Below, one piece after another: positions 12,609 through 24,791 of a stretch of DNA of 60,000 nucleotides. Position numbers and translations under genes: made by a program. This DNA is from Gnetum montanum (lineage: Eukaryota > Streptophyta > Gnetopsida > Gnetales > Gnetaceae): NCBI GenBank assembly GCA_015680685.1, contig MNCI01005181.1, forward strand, positions 129,846-189,845, written 5' to 3'. The notes under the pieces were generated by a model, which was not told the DNA's origin, ran no database searches, and saw only the letters and a program-made list of their open reading frames with translations. Each line of letters begins with the position of its first letter. The first letter of the stretch is position 1.

Positions 12609-12995
12609 TGTAAGAATTATAGAATAGCTAAGATAAAGAGATTAAATTGCAAGAATGTAATCTCAATAAAAGAATGAGAACCAAAGTGTGATAATTAGAG
12701 TCAAGGTATAAGAATGCAAGTAGTTGTATGAATCATCAATATTGTGAGAATTCCATTATGAGAATGAGAGAAAGGAAGGGAGAAAAGTTATTAAGAAAAC
12801 TTTAGTGTAGAAATGATAAATGAACACATATAAGTTTTTTTTTAAAAAAGAATGTCTTACTCTTAGTTTTAGTAGCAAGAATGAAATAAAATTTATATAA
12901 TTTGTAGGGAGTGTATAATGAAGGTTACTACTCCACTTACATTTAAGGATCATGAATGAGCATTGTATCTCTTATCAAATGAATGATCATAAAGT
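12609..12995 (-). mobile_element. Old copia LTR-like arm, left part
   Basis: This segment is a direct, diverged copy of 28,694-29,085 (shared words such as AAAGTGTGA, GGTATAAGAATG/GGTATGAGAATG, TACTCCACTTACA and GAATGATCATAA). Its continuation is found after the copia insertion, at 26,044-26,066. The pair is best read as the two LTRs of an old minus-strand copia element. The primer site and target duplications could not be recognised, so the ends are approximate. Confidence 0.5.
12991..12995 (+). repeat. Target site duplication, left (copia)
   Basis: AAAGT before the TGATGATC start of the copia LTR; AAAGC follows the other LTR at 26,044-26,048 (four of five bases). Confidence 0.5.
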
Positions 12996-14211
12996 TGATG
13001 ATCGAGAACTTAGAAGGAGGGTTGAATAAGTTCATCAAAATAAAATTGTAGTAGCCACATGAACACATCAAATTTTATGTGGTTCCCCAACTTGGGTACA
13101 TTCACACTTGGAGGGTAGAATCCATGCACATCTTTGAACTTTGTTTCTTCAAAAATGTGGTTTAGAGGACATCACAACCTTTAGAAGATTTGAGTTCTAA
13201 TATGGAGATTTTTTTCACTACAAAATCTCTCAACACCAGAGGTCCCAACAAGCTCGAAATGTGGTTTTAAGGGTAATAGAGCTTGTACAAGCTCTAAGCT
13301 TTGCTCCAAAGTGTTTTGTAGCTATGAAACCACTCAACCCCATAAGGTCCCAACAAGCTCAGAATGTGGTTTCAAGAATCCCACAACCTTTATAAACTTG
13401 AGTTCCACTTTAGAGTGTTTTAACACTAAAACCACTCAATCCTATAGGATTCCAACAAGCTTAATACAAATTCCTTCTTGCAAGAATCACATCAACCCCA
13501 TAGGACAACAAGAAAGAATGTGAAAAGTAAGGAAAAAATATAATTGCAATTACAAGACCTTGTCATTGAGGCTCAATACAATTAACATACAACCAAACAA
13601 ATTATGTGACAACGTAGGACAAGAGTACAAGAGGATAGATATCACAATGATAGCTTTGATGTTGACAATCCTTGCATAATTCCCAAGAGTTTGGAGTCTA
13701 CTTATAGCCTCAAAGTTTTTAAAAATAGCTCAAAATTCATTCAAAAGATATTTAAAAACTAGTGTAAATGTCTCCTTCAAGATTGGGATGTCTTTATGTA
13801 TTCAGCTTCAACTCTAGGAAGACATCTTCTTTTCAAAGGTCTCCTATTTTTCAAAGATGTCTTCATATGATTGACTTCCTCTTTGCCAAGATGTCTTCTA
13901 TTCCTTGGAGCCATCATCTCAACTTTTGAGCTTTGGTTCTTTAGGATTTCTCTTGTTCATTTAGCTTTCTTTTAGTCCCTAGAGCATCTTACTTTAGCTT
14001 GTAGTCTTCATACTTTTCCATGCTCTCATTTTGCCTATGAAGTCTTCATAATGACATATCTACATAGATCTCATGACATCTCAATGTAGATCTCATTTTT
14101 AAACTCAAATCTTATCCTAAAGTCCTTACTAATCTATGGTCCTGCTAGACTACAAACAAATTTCCATATTCTTCATTTTTCTTTAGGTTTTGACATGCCC
14201 AAAGGTCAACA
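12996..14211 (-). mobile_element. Copia 3' LTR
   Basis: The plus-strand start is TGATGATCGAG and the end is AGGTCAACA. It matches 24,792-26,043 over most of its length, including a motif family around CCCAACAAGCTC...GAATGTGGTTT that is repeated two or three times inside each LTR. On the element's own strand it runs from TGTTGACC to ATCATCA. Confidence 0.8.
13225..13470 (+). repeat. Internal repeats of copia LTR
   Basis: Three imperfect copies of a unit of roughly 110 bp containing a CTCAACCCCATAAGGTCCC-like phrase, CAACAAGCTC and an AATGTGGTTT-like word. The same array is present in the partner LTR at about 25,025-25,260, so it was there before insertion. Confidence 0.5.
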
Positions 14212-14225
14212 ATCTCCTCCTTTTT
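14212..14225 (-). other. Copia polypurine tract
   Basis: On the minus strand the sequence AAAAAGGAGGAGAT directly precedes the 3' LTR start TGTTGACC. This is a textbook plus-strand primer. Confidence 0.75.
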
Positions 14226-14252
14226 AGTGATGTTCAAAACTTAAGAAAATGG

Positions 14253-14257
14253 GTTAG
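14253..14257 (+). repeat. Target site duplication, left (gypsy 1)
   Basis: GTTAG, repeated exactly at 21,254-21,258. Confidence 0.85.
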
Positions 14258-15083
14258 TGATGAGTGGCAACATACCCCTACACTCAACCATACCAATACA
14301 AGCTTTACATGCACGATTTGGTTGAACTCCATAGACTAAGTGCCTACACAGCTTATGGAACACCTAAGGTTAATCATTCATTGTCTTCCCAGACTTGTAT
14401 TTGTCACGATTGTATGGTTAAGTAAGTCTGAGGTATGTGATTTTTATAGTTTTTATATTTTATCTCCTATGCAAATGAGGTAAAGGGTGAAGAGACTAAT
14501 TAACTAAATTTCACTAAATAACTAAGCCTTAATTAACCTAGCATCAACATCTGTTCCCACTTACCATTCTCACCCTGAACCAATGCAACCTTGGTTACCA
14601 AATGCTATTCATTACTGGGATTCCCAAGCATAACGCATGTGCTCGAAGAGGTTGTACTGAATGCACTTAACTATGGGAGAAGGGTTGAGAGAGATTTAAT
14701 TAACTAATAAAGTATTTAAATGATAAATAATAAATAATAATAAATAAATTCCTAATTAGCCTAGTCCATGCACTGCAAGGTTTATCCAAGAAGTTCATCT
14801 TTATTTCCGTACACAAACTTGTGTTCAGGTACAATATTTGCTCGAATAAAGATCCGTTCACTTTGGAGCTCCTACTGTGGGCACATGGAAATTATTCTAT
14901 CTCTATAGAGGAAAAACTACCAGAGTTTTGCTAAGGGTCTAGATATAGATGGAGAAACAAGGGAGAATCAACTCTTATTTATAGACTTGGCGACGCATTG
15001 TGATATCGCGTATGCAATATCGTAGGGGATGATGCGATATCGAGTATGTGATATCTCGGCCCATGCGATATCGCATCCCATCA
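14258..15083 (-). mobile_element. Gypsy copy 1, 3' LTR
   Basis: Plus-strand start TGATGAGTGG, end CCCATCA. The right end (U3 on the element strand) holds diverged copies of the palindrome GCGATATCGC and a TATA box (plus-strand TATTTATA at 14,976-14,983). It matches 20,475-21,253 with many substitutions, so the insertion is not recent. Confidence 0.85.
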
Positions 15084-17215
15084 TACCACCATGACTAGAT
15101 AAAAACTTGTTCTCAAGTTCCTTACAAAATATTGGGAAGGTATGGGATTATTAACTCAAATGGAACTAATGGTGAATGGGATGACATGTGAACGAATCAT
15201 CATTACAGAACAATAAAAAACTGGTGTTCATGACAACAAGAGTGAAAAATTTATACATTTGACATCAGGCCTCATTTGTTAGCTGAGAGAGAAGAGAGAA
15301 GATAAAAGAAGTCTGCTGCTACCAATGCCAGAATTGCACCTTTCGTTGTCCATCTGTAAGCAGGCCATCGATCTCATTCCTTGCATAGCTGCTTCAGCAC
15401 CAATCCATTTCAAATGTTCCCTCTAGATCCAATCCCTTGTTGCTTGATTACCATCTACACACACAACACAGTCTTTATATTAGCAAGGGTAAATGAATTT
15501 CAATGTAGTTGATACCTTGCCTCAGTGAAAGTTCCATTGGCTAAGTTGTGGTATGGCTGATTGTGAATTTGAAGATATAATAGTGATGACTACCGAAGGT
15601 GTAGGGGTTAGGAGGAAATTGAAAAAATTGGACCAAGACCCCCATGATTAAGAGCGAATCTCCAGTAGCGATAGAATGGAGAAGGAAAAGGAATAAGAAA
15701 GATGGAGAAAAAGAGACAACTATAACATCGATGAAGTGGATGTCAAGATGGAAATGTTGATTGAAAAAAATGTTAAGGGAAAGAATTTAATGGATGCACA
15801 AGTAGGAATGCTAGTGGGTCCTCCCCAAAGCAGGCTCATGTCCTTAATGCCCTGACAGACCCACATTCAAAGAGTCCATAGGCTCTAGGAATGTCATTTG
15901 GAACAAGAGTTAAAGTTTTAACCGCAAAAATTTACCAAAAGAAAAACAATGCATCCACCAAGATATGGACTACTGATACAACCAGCAATGAGGTGATAGA
16001 TTGGGAAAGAATGATGGAAAGGAGAAAGTGGAATGGAATCTCAAGAACAAGGTGGTGTATAGCCCCTTGTGTATTTCATGATTAATGTGACTTAGTAGAT
16101 CCCATTCCAAGTCCGGCCTCAAACAAACCACATCCAGTGACTTCGCATCAATGCATTTGGTGAATCGACCCACTTGAAAAACAAGAATTCCTTCACCCAA
16201 GAGCCACCACCATTCTGAAGAAATGAAGGAGGAGAGAGAATGGGAAGCGAGAAGGGCCTTAGTTAGAGGGAACATGTTGATTTTAGTTCCACAACCAGTG
16301 CTTGTAGCCCACATGATTATTTTGTCTATGGGGTGTGCTTTGAATTCTCACTTTTTTCTCATTTTTTCTCATTTTTTTTTTGTTTTTATGCGTGAGAACC
16401 ACACCATGCAAAAACTTATTATTTTTATTTGCTCAACTTCTCGATAATTGGGAAACGTCAAAATGGCAAGAAAACTCAAGAAGAAAACATCCAAGCACCC
16501 AAGAGAATGGCCAACACAAATGCATCAAGTTCCCATGAAGTCACACCCTTTTCAATCCTTGAGTCCTTCCTTAGTTTGAGAAATGCCCAATCATCGATTC
16601 GTTGATGGTTCTTATTAGAAAGGGACTATACATTTCCAAGCCAAGAGAGACCATAGAAATTTGTGGATGAATGGATGAAGTGGACTCATTGTCTATCATA
16701 TCAAAAGAAACATAACTTAGTATCAACATCATAACTTAAAGGTAAAAACAAAACATTAACAATTAATAGGAAAATAGTTCATACCATCATGAAGAACACT
16801 TATTAAATGAAAAACTTGACAATATGGATAACACACATACACACACACAAAATGAAAAAGTATAATGATGTTGTAAAACAAAAATAAGAAAAGTTAAAGA
16901 AACTTGTAAAACAAAAATGTGCAAAACAAAAATGTGTAAAACAAAAAATGTAAAAGAACTGAGGGCCCTGAATGATCAAGATAGGCTGCCATCTCCCCCA
17001 TGATTGAATGGAAAGGAAGAGATCTAAAATAATGAGCGCCTATTTGAATTTTTCAAAAGTGCCCAACTTCTCCCGATTGACGTTCTTAGATTAAGGGGTG
17101 GAAGTTGACGACGCTCATACTTCAATGTATCTATGCCTTCGTTGTTAGTGTGGGTTGTTACCCCAGTTTGTTCCATGCATGTTGATGGGCTACTTTCTTG
17201 ATCAGCTATTAACCA
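15084..17215 (-). other. Non-coding 3' region, gypsy copy 1
   Basis: No gene is seen between the protease and the 3' LTR. The region is colinear with 36,642-38,781 of copy 2 (shared phrases around AGTGGGTCCTCCCCAAAG, the ACACCATGCAAA block and a CA/AAAACAAAAATG repeat), which shows that the family lacks pol. At about 16,832-16,850 there is a short CA repeat and at 16,870-16,960 an A-rich array of GTAAAACAAAAATG units. Confidence 0.7.
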
Positions 17216-17720
17216 CTAGGTGTTCTCTTGTTCTGTGGTTGCTACATACATGAACCATTGTATCTGTGTTTCTTGAGCACACCAGTTGCATGTAGGAGAT
17301 GCTAAGCATTCCTCCATGTCATCACCCTCTAAGTCATTATATGTGATGCATGAAAATTTCTTCTTCTCAATCTTTCCATAAATATTTTCCTTAGATATTT
17401 CCAAAGAAAGATCATGGATCCCTAGGCATGCGTTGATAATGCTAAGCCATGCCCTCCCCATTAAAATTAGGAAGTCCCCTTTGTTGATGTTAACTTCTAT
17501 CACCAGGAAATCAGCTGGGTATGACCAACCACACATAGTGGTAATGATGTCCTCCACCAATCCCAAGGGAATGGTGATGGACTAGTCAGCTAGCTCTAGT
17601 TGAATATTTCTCTTCTTGAGTTGGGGTAGGTTCTAGGCTTGATACATTTCTCGTGAGATTAAGTTGACTCCAGAACCTGAGTCAAGAAGAGCCTTACATG
17701 GTTCATTCCAGGTGACTTGG
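17216..17720 (-). pseudogene. Retropepsin of gypsy copy 1
   Basis: On the minus strand the active-site block LLDSGSGVNLIS (DSGSG codons at 17,669-17,683) is followed after about 30 residues by a flap-like ITIPLG block, then FLILMGRAWL, the usual ending of a plant gypsy protease. The frame is open from 17,566 to 17,216 but contains stops in the N-terminal half (TAG within the MYQA.NLP block and before SITIPLG). It would have processed the gag of this family. It is the last coding domain of the element; no RT follows. The same domain in copy 2 has some of the same stops, suggesting that they already existed in a shared inactive ancestor. Confidence 0.75.
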
Positions 17721-20333
17721 AGGTAGATTAAGGGACTTACAGGATCAGAGAGTTTCCTAGGAAGGCAACCTACCTTGATCTAGTGAGTAACGGGTGCATT
17801 AACATAGCCATATGTGTGAAGCTCTATTGTTGGACTGAAGGGAGCCTCGAAGTCTTATTTGTTGGAGGAGCATGCACAGACTCAACCGCTTGTGGTTGTG
17901 AGAGCTTGTTTGGGATTTTGGTTCTAAAGAAAGGTCTTCTCTTTGTGTAGTTGTCAGAACTAGCAACAGGTTGAAGGTTTATAGCTCTCATAGTGTTACG
18001 TTGCTGCGGTTGAGTGGGGAGTTCCCCTTGCATCGTTGGAGCTGGTGGTAGTGGAACTACCGACGTAAGAGTGGTAGATGGATTCTGAGGATGGTATGTA
18101 TGTGGAGTATCTCCCGAAGAAGAAGGAGTCCTAAAATTCTCCCAAACTTGGTAGTGACGTTGTGGGGTTACGTGATCCATAGAGTCACTTGGAGAAACTA
18201 GTTGCTGCATGTAATAGCCATAAGGATATGGTTACTAGTAAGGGTATTGTTGTCTGGACGGTGGCATCCCCCATGACTATGGGTGTTGCCACTACTAGTG
18301 TTTCCTGATAGGTTGTGATGGAGTTCCACTTGGATAATATGTTAACGGTTGGTGGAACTGCCTTGGGTTACCTTGGGAATAAGGTAACCTTCAGGGTGCT
18401 TACCATTGGTTAAGTTTTGGGTTAAGTGGATACACCCCAGACTCTTGCAGATGTGAGATGATTGGGCAACATCCCTTAGGATGGTCATATTGGTAGATCT
18501 CACATCCACTGTCATTTTCTATGTCAGAATCTAGAACCTCATTAGAGATAGTCATTTTTCCCTTACCTTTGTTACATGCATGGCCTGTATCTTTCTGCTT
18601 TTTCTTATCGTGGTTACTACTTCGTTCCTTCTTAGACTCTTCTACGATTTTTAGGACAGTTTCAATTTTACTGTCTAAGGAGCTCCATATTTCATCCACC
18701 TTAGCTGACACTTCTGTTGTTAACTTCTGAAGCAGCAAGATTTTTCTATTCACCAACTCTTCAAGTGGTGACTCATCCTCTTCATCACAAAATCTTACTC
18801 CCTTCTTCTGAAGGGAAGGATTGCAGTTATATTCTTCTTTGCTTTCTCTTTTTCATAGCTCCCCTTCTTCTTTCATTACTTGCTCCAATAATCGATGAAT
18901 TTCATAGGATCTAAGCTAATATAATCTCCCTTGGGCATAAGTCCCAAGGGTTCTCCTAGTCTCATGTCTTAGCCCATCTACGAGGTGGTGGAGTTGATCC
19001 TGTTGTGCGTAACCATGGCCTGGGAAATGATGTAGCAATGCATAATATTGGCCCATGGCAGCATCCAAGGGTTCATGATTACCTTGCTTCCATCCGTAGA
19101 TCTACTTATGTAAGTTAGACACTTTGGAGTACGTTTGGTATTTATCGTTAAATAATTCTAACATCATACTCCATCTCCTAATGGTTTTTGGCTCTAAAGA
19201 CTGATACCAAATCTCTGCTTCCTTTATGAGTGTCCTAGGAAACAACTTTAGTTTTTTCCACTTGTTCTCAATATTTTGCAAGGCATAGGCATTGTGGAAT
19301 ACTTGTAAATGATTTTGTAGATCAACATTGTATCCCCCTTCGAAGCGTGGGATATTATTCATATCTAATATTTTGATCTGACTATCTTTTCGATGCCTTG
19401 TGGGTATTCTCACTACCTCCGTAACATCTAGCATACTTTGGGTAGTAAGTAGGGGTTATTTATGATCATCTCTCTCATAATGTCTATGATGTCTATGTTG
19501 TTCCCTACTTTTCCTTCGTTCATGCCTTAATTCTCTTGACTGCCCTCGTCCTCTCTCTCGACTCTCTCGTCGAGGTCTCTCGTCTCGCTTACCTTTATCC
19601 TTACCGTTATGTTCCTTATGACTATGCTCGGATGTGGAAGGAGAGGGTGAGTGATGTGATGAAGGGGAAGAAGAAGGAGAACCATCACCATGATGATGCC
19701 TCTTACCTTCTCTTTGATGGCTATGGCCCCGATCATGATGATGATCCAAGTGCCCATCCTTGTCATGTGTTGTTGTTCCCATAGTGAAAAGTTGGCATTC
19801 ATGGGGATTAGAACCAAGGTTGTGTATTGTAGAGTGTAGGTTCTGATACCCCACCTCCTCACCATCATTAGGAGGAGGAACATCATTCGATGGAGAACCT
19901 GTTATAAGTGGTTCACCATCTTCAATTTCACTTAGGACATGTCAGACCCCTTTGCCCTTCAACAATGTGTGGTGGCTCTCCTACTGCAAGTCCTTTAAAC
20001 ATTGCACTTCTATGGGATGGTAATCCCTTTTCTCAAAATCACCTACAACGTATTTAGCATATAGCTATGTCATGCCTATTTGTGCCAGAGCATGGAGGAG
20101 CATGTTGGGGCTACACGATTTGGAGGTAATACTATGTTACCTTGCAAATCCCACCAACAAATTTGTTTGTCTTGATGGAGGATAAAAGTGAAATTAGGAA
20201 TATACTCATTGGGATGAGTATAGACTACGTGATGCTATTGAGGAACTGGCGGTTCATGGTTATGTGTGTTAGACTACCGATGGTCTCTTGTATGATCCCT
20301 AGGTGGTGAATTGCTTTTATGAGAAGAAGACAT
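17721..20333 (-). pseudogene. Gag of gypsy copy 1
   Basis: The gag runs on the minus strand from an ATG at 20,333, 122 bp after the primer site. In order it has a short Ser/His-rich start, a divergent N-terminal domain, a long His/Arg/Glu-rich hydrophilic linker (19,854-19,456), the core retrotransposon gag domain with LFPRTL and W(Y) motifs (19,434-19,102), a helical part (18,756-18,560), a single zinc-knuckle-like block (near 18,461-18,515; first Cys pair partly lost) and a Pro/Gln-rich tail (18,210-17,824). Several stops and frame changes break it. Gag would form the particle and bind the RNA. The order resembles Athila-type gag. Confidence 0.7.
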
Positions 20334-20454
20334 CTTGATTTAATTCGGTGTGCTATTAATCATTATATAATTTTTTTAATTAACCTTAAGGGTTCATTTA
20401 AGCTCCCAAAAATGTGTATAATTTCCTATGTTCTACTTAGCGCACAAACACTTA

Positions 20455-20473
20455 GCCCCCAACAACGACACCA
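20455..20473 (-). other. Primer binding site, gypsy copy 1
   Basis: Minus-strand TGGTGTCGTTGTTGGGGGC, one base after the 5' LTR. It matches the Asp-tRNA-type site TGGCGCCGTTGCCGGGG, apart from C-to-T changes. Copy 2 keeps a better version. Confidence 0.75.
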
Positions 20474-20474
20474 A

Positions 20475-21253
20475 TGATGAGTGGTGAGATACCCCTACAC
20501 TCAACCATAGGAATACGAGCGTTACACATGCAATCCATTCAAACTCTATAGGCTAACTACCTACATGCCCTATGGAACACCTAAGGTTAATCATTAGTTG
20601 TCTTCCCAGACTTACTTGTATTTTTCATAGTTGTATGGTTAAGTAAGTCTGAGGTATGTGATTTTTATAGTTTTTATGTTTTATCTCCTATGCAAATGAG
20701 GTGAAGGGTGAAACTAATTAACTAAATTTAACTAACTAAATAAGCCTTAATTAACCTAGCATCAACATCCTTTCCCACTTACTATTCACACCCTGAACCA
20801 ATTCAACCTTGGTTACCAAACGCTATTCGTTACTAGGATTCCCAAGCATAACACACGTGCTCGAAGTGGTCGTACTGAATGCACTTAACTACAGGTGAAG
20901 GGTTGAGAGAGATTTAATTAACTAAGAAATCATTTAAATGATAAAAAATAAATAACAATAAATAAAGTCCTAATTAGCCTAGTCCATGGACTGCAAGGTT
21001 TATCCAAGAATTTTATCTTTATTTCCATATAAAAACTTGTGTTCAGGTATAATATTTGCTCGAATAAAGATCCATTCACTTTGGAGCTCCTACTGCAGGC
21101 ACGTGGAAATTATTCTATCTCTAGAGGGGAAAAACTATCAAAGTTTCACTAAGGGTCTAGATCTAGATGGAGAAACAAGGAAGAGTGGCCTCTTAGTTAT
21201 AGACTTGGTGGCGCACTGCGATATCACAGGCCATGTGATATCATGTCCCATCA
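20475..21253 (-). mobile_element. Gypsy copy 1, 5' LTR
   Basis: Starts TGATGAGTGG and ends CCCATCA on the plus strand. The TATA box seen in the other LTR is changed here (TTAGTTATAG near 21,191-21,200), and the GCGATATCGC-type palindromes are reduced to about two degraded copies. Confidence 0.85.
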
Positions 21254-23899
21254 GTTAGTATATCCCAAAGAAATATAGCACAAAGTTATTTGAAAGTTAA
21301 ATGGAAAACATTTATATATAGATATAGCAAAGTATTATCCATCAAAAAAATATAAAGTTACCATGCTTGACATCTTGATTCTAACTAAATATTCTACTCT
21401 CTCCCCCTTTTTGGACAACACCCAAAAAGAGGTGGGGAAAATGATAAGGACCAACCATAATTCTTAATAAATTTTTATCATAGCTAAGTAACATCATATG
21501 AAAATCCCATATAAATGCAAACATTTAGCTAAGGAAGAAAACATGATGAATATCAGTTAAAGAGTACACATCCTTAAGTATTGAATTCATAGGCTAATGA
21601 TGAAAACTAGCATTTCATTAAGAGCTACCCTTTATCTATTCATAAAAAAAATTAAAATTAATTAGACACAACTAATCCAAGCCTTTTAATTGATCTTCAA
21701 GAGTATTTAAAACCAAATGACAAGATCAAAATCTTGACCCTTGAAGAGCAAGTAACCTATCTCTAAACCAATAAGCCATTAGTAGCAAATAAATAATATC
21801 TCATGATTCTATAATCATCCAATATTCTCCTTCTTTTGAAACATCAAGAAAAGGATAAGACACAAAAATTATATGACAAGGAAAGTATATACATGAACAT
21901 CCAAGAATAAAGAGCAAATTGATACAACTTCTCATGCTAAATCTCTCAAGAACAGCTAAGCATGTTCTTAACAAGATTTTCAATACCATCACCAATAAAT
22001 ACATTGCATGGTGAAATATCCAAAAGATATCTTAATCAAATTAACTCATAATTTTACCTTGGATACTTTTCCATACTCTAAAATGAATAGTCCTCTTCTT
22101 GCACATTTTTAGCTATGGGTGTTGGAGTAGAAAGTCTTGTTGCTTGAGTGTCTTTTGGTAAGAGTCTTAAAAGACTCCCCCTACATAGGTGGCCTATAAA
22201 TGATGCCTGTCAATGAGGTACAGGCTCCTCCTACATCCATGCTTATCTTTGTTCCTAGTATTTTTGCATATGTTATAGAGAGATTTGTATTCCTCCTTGA
22301 GCCTTTTAGGATCTTCATCCTGCATAGATAGTCTAAGATCAAGTGTGAAGCCTAAGGTCTCCTATTAGTGAATCCTTTTAATAATGAAGATGTAAATATT
22401 TTTAATGTTTATTGTAATAAATTTCTTCCTAGATAATCAAGGAATCCATTTTAAAGGAAAGGACTATGTGATTAGACATTGAGAATCTAACAATCATAAT
22501 AGCAACTATAGCCTTCAACTTTTGTAATGCATCTATTGCTTGAATGTCCATTCATGGGTTACTTTTCCCATCTACTTCCAAATAGGATGTCTGCTATCAA
22601 AACAAGACATCTAAAATGTAGATGAGATGTCTAAATATTAGAGTATATTTCTATCCTACCAAGATGAAAAATAAAGATGCTCTTTTTAAGGTTTGGGACT
22701 TCCAAATACCTTCAAACAAGTCCCCATAGCTCTCAAATCCTCCTAGACTCATCAAAATAAGTCTAAAACATCCTCAAACATGGTAAAACACTTTGGAATC
22801 ATCATTAAAAAGTCAACACAAGAAAACAAACATAAACATCAAACATTCATTGAGAATTACACAAGGATTAGATGAAGTCTCCATAAATCTCAAGTGACAT
22901 ATCAAGATCATGTTTGGAGACTTTTGAAAGAAAGGCCTGAAATTAATAGTACCTTACAATAAAGATAACAAATATGCTCAATAATTTCTTTTGAAATGTT
23001 ATTTTTATTAGAAGATACATGAATTATGTCAAAGGTACTAATTTAAATTCTTCAATTACAATACATTAAAAATCTTTTAAAAACAATCAAACTTTATGAG
23101 TTTAGAAGGAAGTAACAATGTCATAGCTTAATTAAGAGTTTGGGACACAAGACATATATGTTTGGACAACAATAAACATTCAACACAGAAATTTTTGTCT
23201 ACAAATTATAGTTAAGGTCTTTAAACCACTTAAAACCACTATTTTCTAGTTAAGAACATGATTTATCAACAAAAACATTAAAAGTAGCACAAGAAGGGCA
23301 TTATAGCATATTATAGCTTAAATGAATTGCAAGATCTAGTGGAAATTTCTTTCAATTTCCAAATATTTTCAATACCTTCCATTCAACCATAAAAATAAAT
23401 TAATCTGGTCTAATCTCATCAAGTCAAGGAATAATGATTATACCTATACTTACCATTACTTACCTTGCTTGTTGATGGAGATCAAGATGTCGATGGAGAT
23501 TGGAAATAAGTTTATTTTTTTGAAGTTCCTCCTTCCATACCAATTTTAATTATTTATAACGTCTTTATTCCTTTAACAAAATTTTTTAAATTATTTTACT
23601 TCATTTTCTTCGCTTGATTCTCCACACCTTTTTATTATGTTTACCCTTCTTTGCCTGTAAGATTTCCTTTTTAGGTGCATTTGGGTAAGACCAAGGAGTC
23701 TTATGATATGACTGTGATAATATTTTAAATTTTAATTCCATTGCTTGTGCCCAAGACTATTATAGTAATAACATATAACCTTTCTAGTATGATTAAAGTG
23801 ATAAAACATTGGAGCTGCTCTTGGTTAGAATGTAGTACCTATTGATACTTCAATCTTTCGAGAAGCCTTTTGTTGGGATAAAGTTTGTGTATATGCTTA
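21254..23899. other. Internal copia DNA without genes
   Basis: This part of the copia element starts with the second GTTAG duplication. No coding domain was recognised on either strand. A region at 22,100-22,390 is slightly less AT-rich but has no recognisable motif. Confidence 0.5.
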
Positions 23900-24738
23900 T
23901 TCTTGTGAACAACATCCTAGTCCACTTTTATCATGTGGACTTATTCCTTTCTTAAGAACTATCCAAAGGGATTCTTTTCCTTTGATCAACCTCTCTCATT
24001 TACAAGTTTAACATCTATAAGTTCTTCCTTAATCTTCTCATAAGATAGGGTTAGTTTTTTATTCTTAGCCCTTAGGTCTAAGATTTCTTTTGTGAGATCT
24101 AAAATATTTATATTTAATGAAGAAATATCTTGATCCTTGGTTTTTACTTTCTTATTCAAATTTATACAAATATTTTAAAAATATAGAAGTTCCTTACACA
24201 AAAGATCATACATTTCTTCATCATGTTCAAATTGATCATCTTTTGAGAAGCTAGCATCATCATCTATGAGAGTCATATAGATCAGATGTGAATATTTGCT
24301 AGTGTTATCTACCTCTTCTTCACTTTTTTCTTCATTGTTCCAACTATTGGAGATAATTTTTGTCTTCTTATAATCTTAATTTTTTTTCTCTTCATCATCC
24401 CAACCTGTATAGATGCTACTTCTTCTCCTTCTTTCTTTAATATACTATTTCTCTTGGAACTTGTAAGCATTGAGGCATTCAAAGGTCATATGGCCTCTTC
24501 CACCACATATCCAGTAGTCCATAGAAAAATTAACAAAACTTGAAAGTTTATATTGCTTACCTCTACTATTACCTTTGCTACCCAAAATGCTACTAATGAG
24601 TTGAGTGCAGTCATCAAAGATGAATACCAAAAATATAAACCTCACATGCTTAAAGAATTTTTGCATTTGAGTCTTCCAGCATGTAAAGGTGACCCCATTG
24701 AACATTGGTGACTTGATGTATGATCCTCCTTCCACCAT
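23900..24738 (-). pseudogene. Copia gag remnant
   Basis: On the minus strand an ATG at 24,738, 33 bp after the primer site, opens a frame with PMFNGVTFTCWKTQM, the typical start of copia gag (known form PxFxGxNYxxWKxxM). The frame goes on to a zinc-knuckle-like CGGRGHMTFEC at about 24,470-24,505. The first Cys of the knuckle is Tyr, and most of the middle of gag (about 150 codons) is missing, so an internal deletion is likely. Downstream to about 23,900 the same strand encodes a charged coiled-coil-like tail with a stop in the middle. No protease or integrase follows. Confidence 0.65.
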
Positions 24739-24770
24739 TCACTAATGAGTTATTATGCTCAAAACCAAGA

Positions 24771-24789
24771 GTACCAAGCTCTGATACCA
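24771..24789 (-). other. Copia primer binding site
   Basis: Minus-strand TGGTATCAGAGCTTGGTAC, two bases after the 5' LTR end. The first 12 bases are the perfect initiator-Met-tRNA site used by most plant copia elements. Confidence 0.9.
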
Positions 24790-24791
24790 CT

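Larger units (their letters stand above)
14258..21253 (-). mobile_element. Gag-protease gypsy element, copy 1
   Basis: A 7.0-kb Ty3/gypsy element on the minus strand with LTRs 14,258-15,083 and 20,475-21,253, perfect target duplication GTTAG, and an Asp-tRNA-type primer site as in Athila-like elements. It encodes gag and a retropepsin, then about 2.1 kb of non-coding DNA, and no reverse transcriptase or integrase. Copy 2 at 35,656-42,818 has the same structure, so absence of pol is a property of the family and not an accident of one copy. It is inserted in the copia element, 46 bp from that element's 3' LTR. Confidence 0.85.
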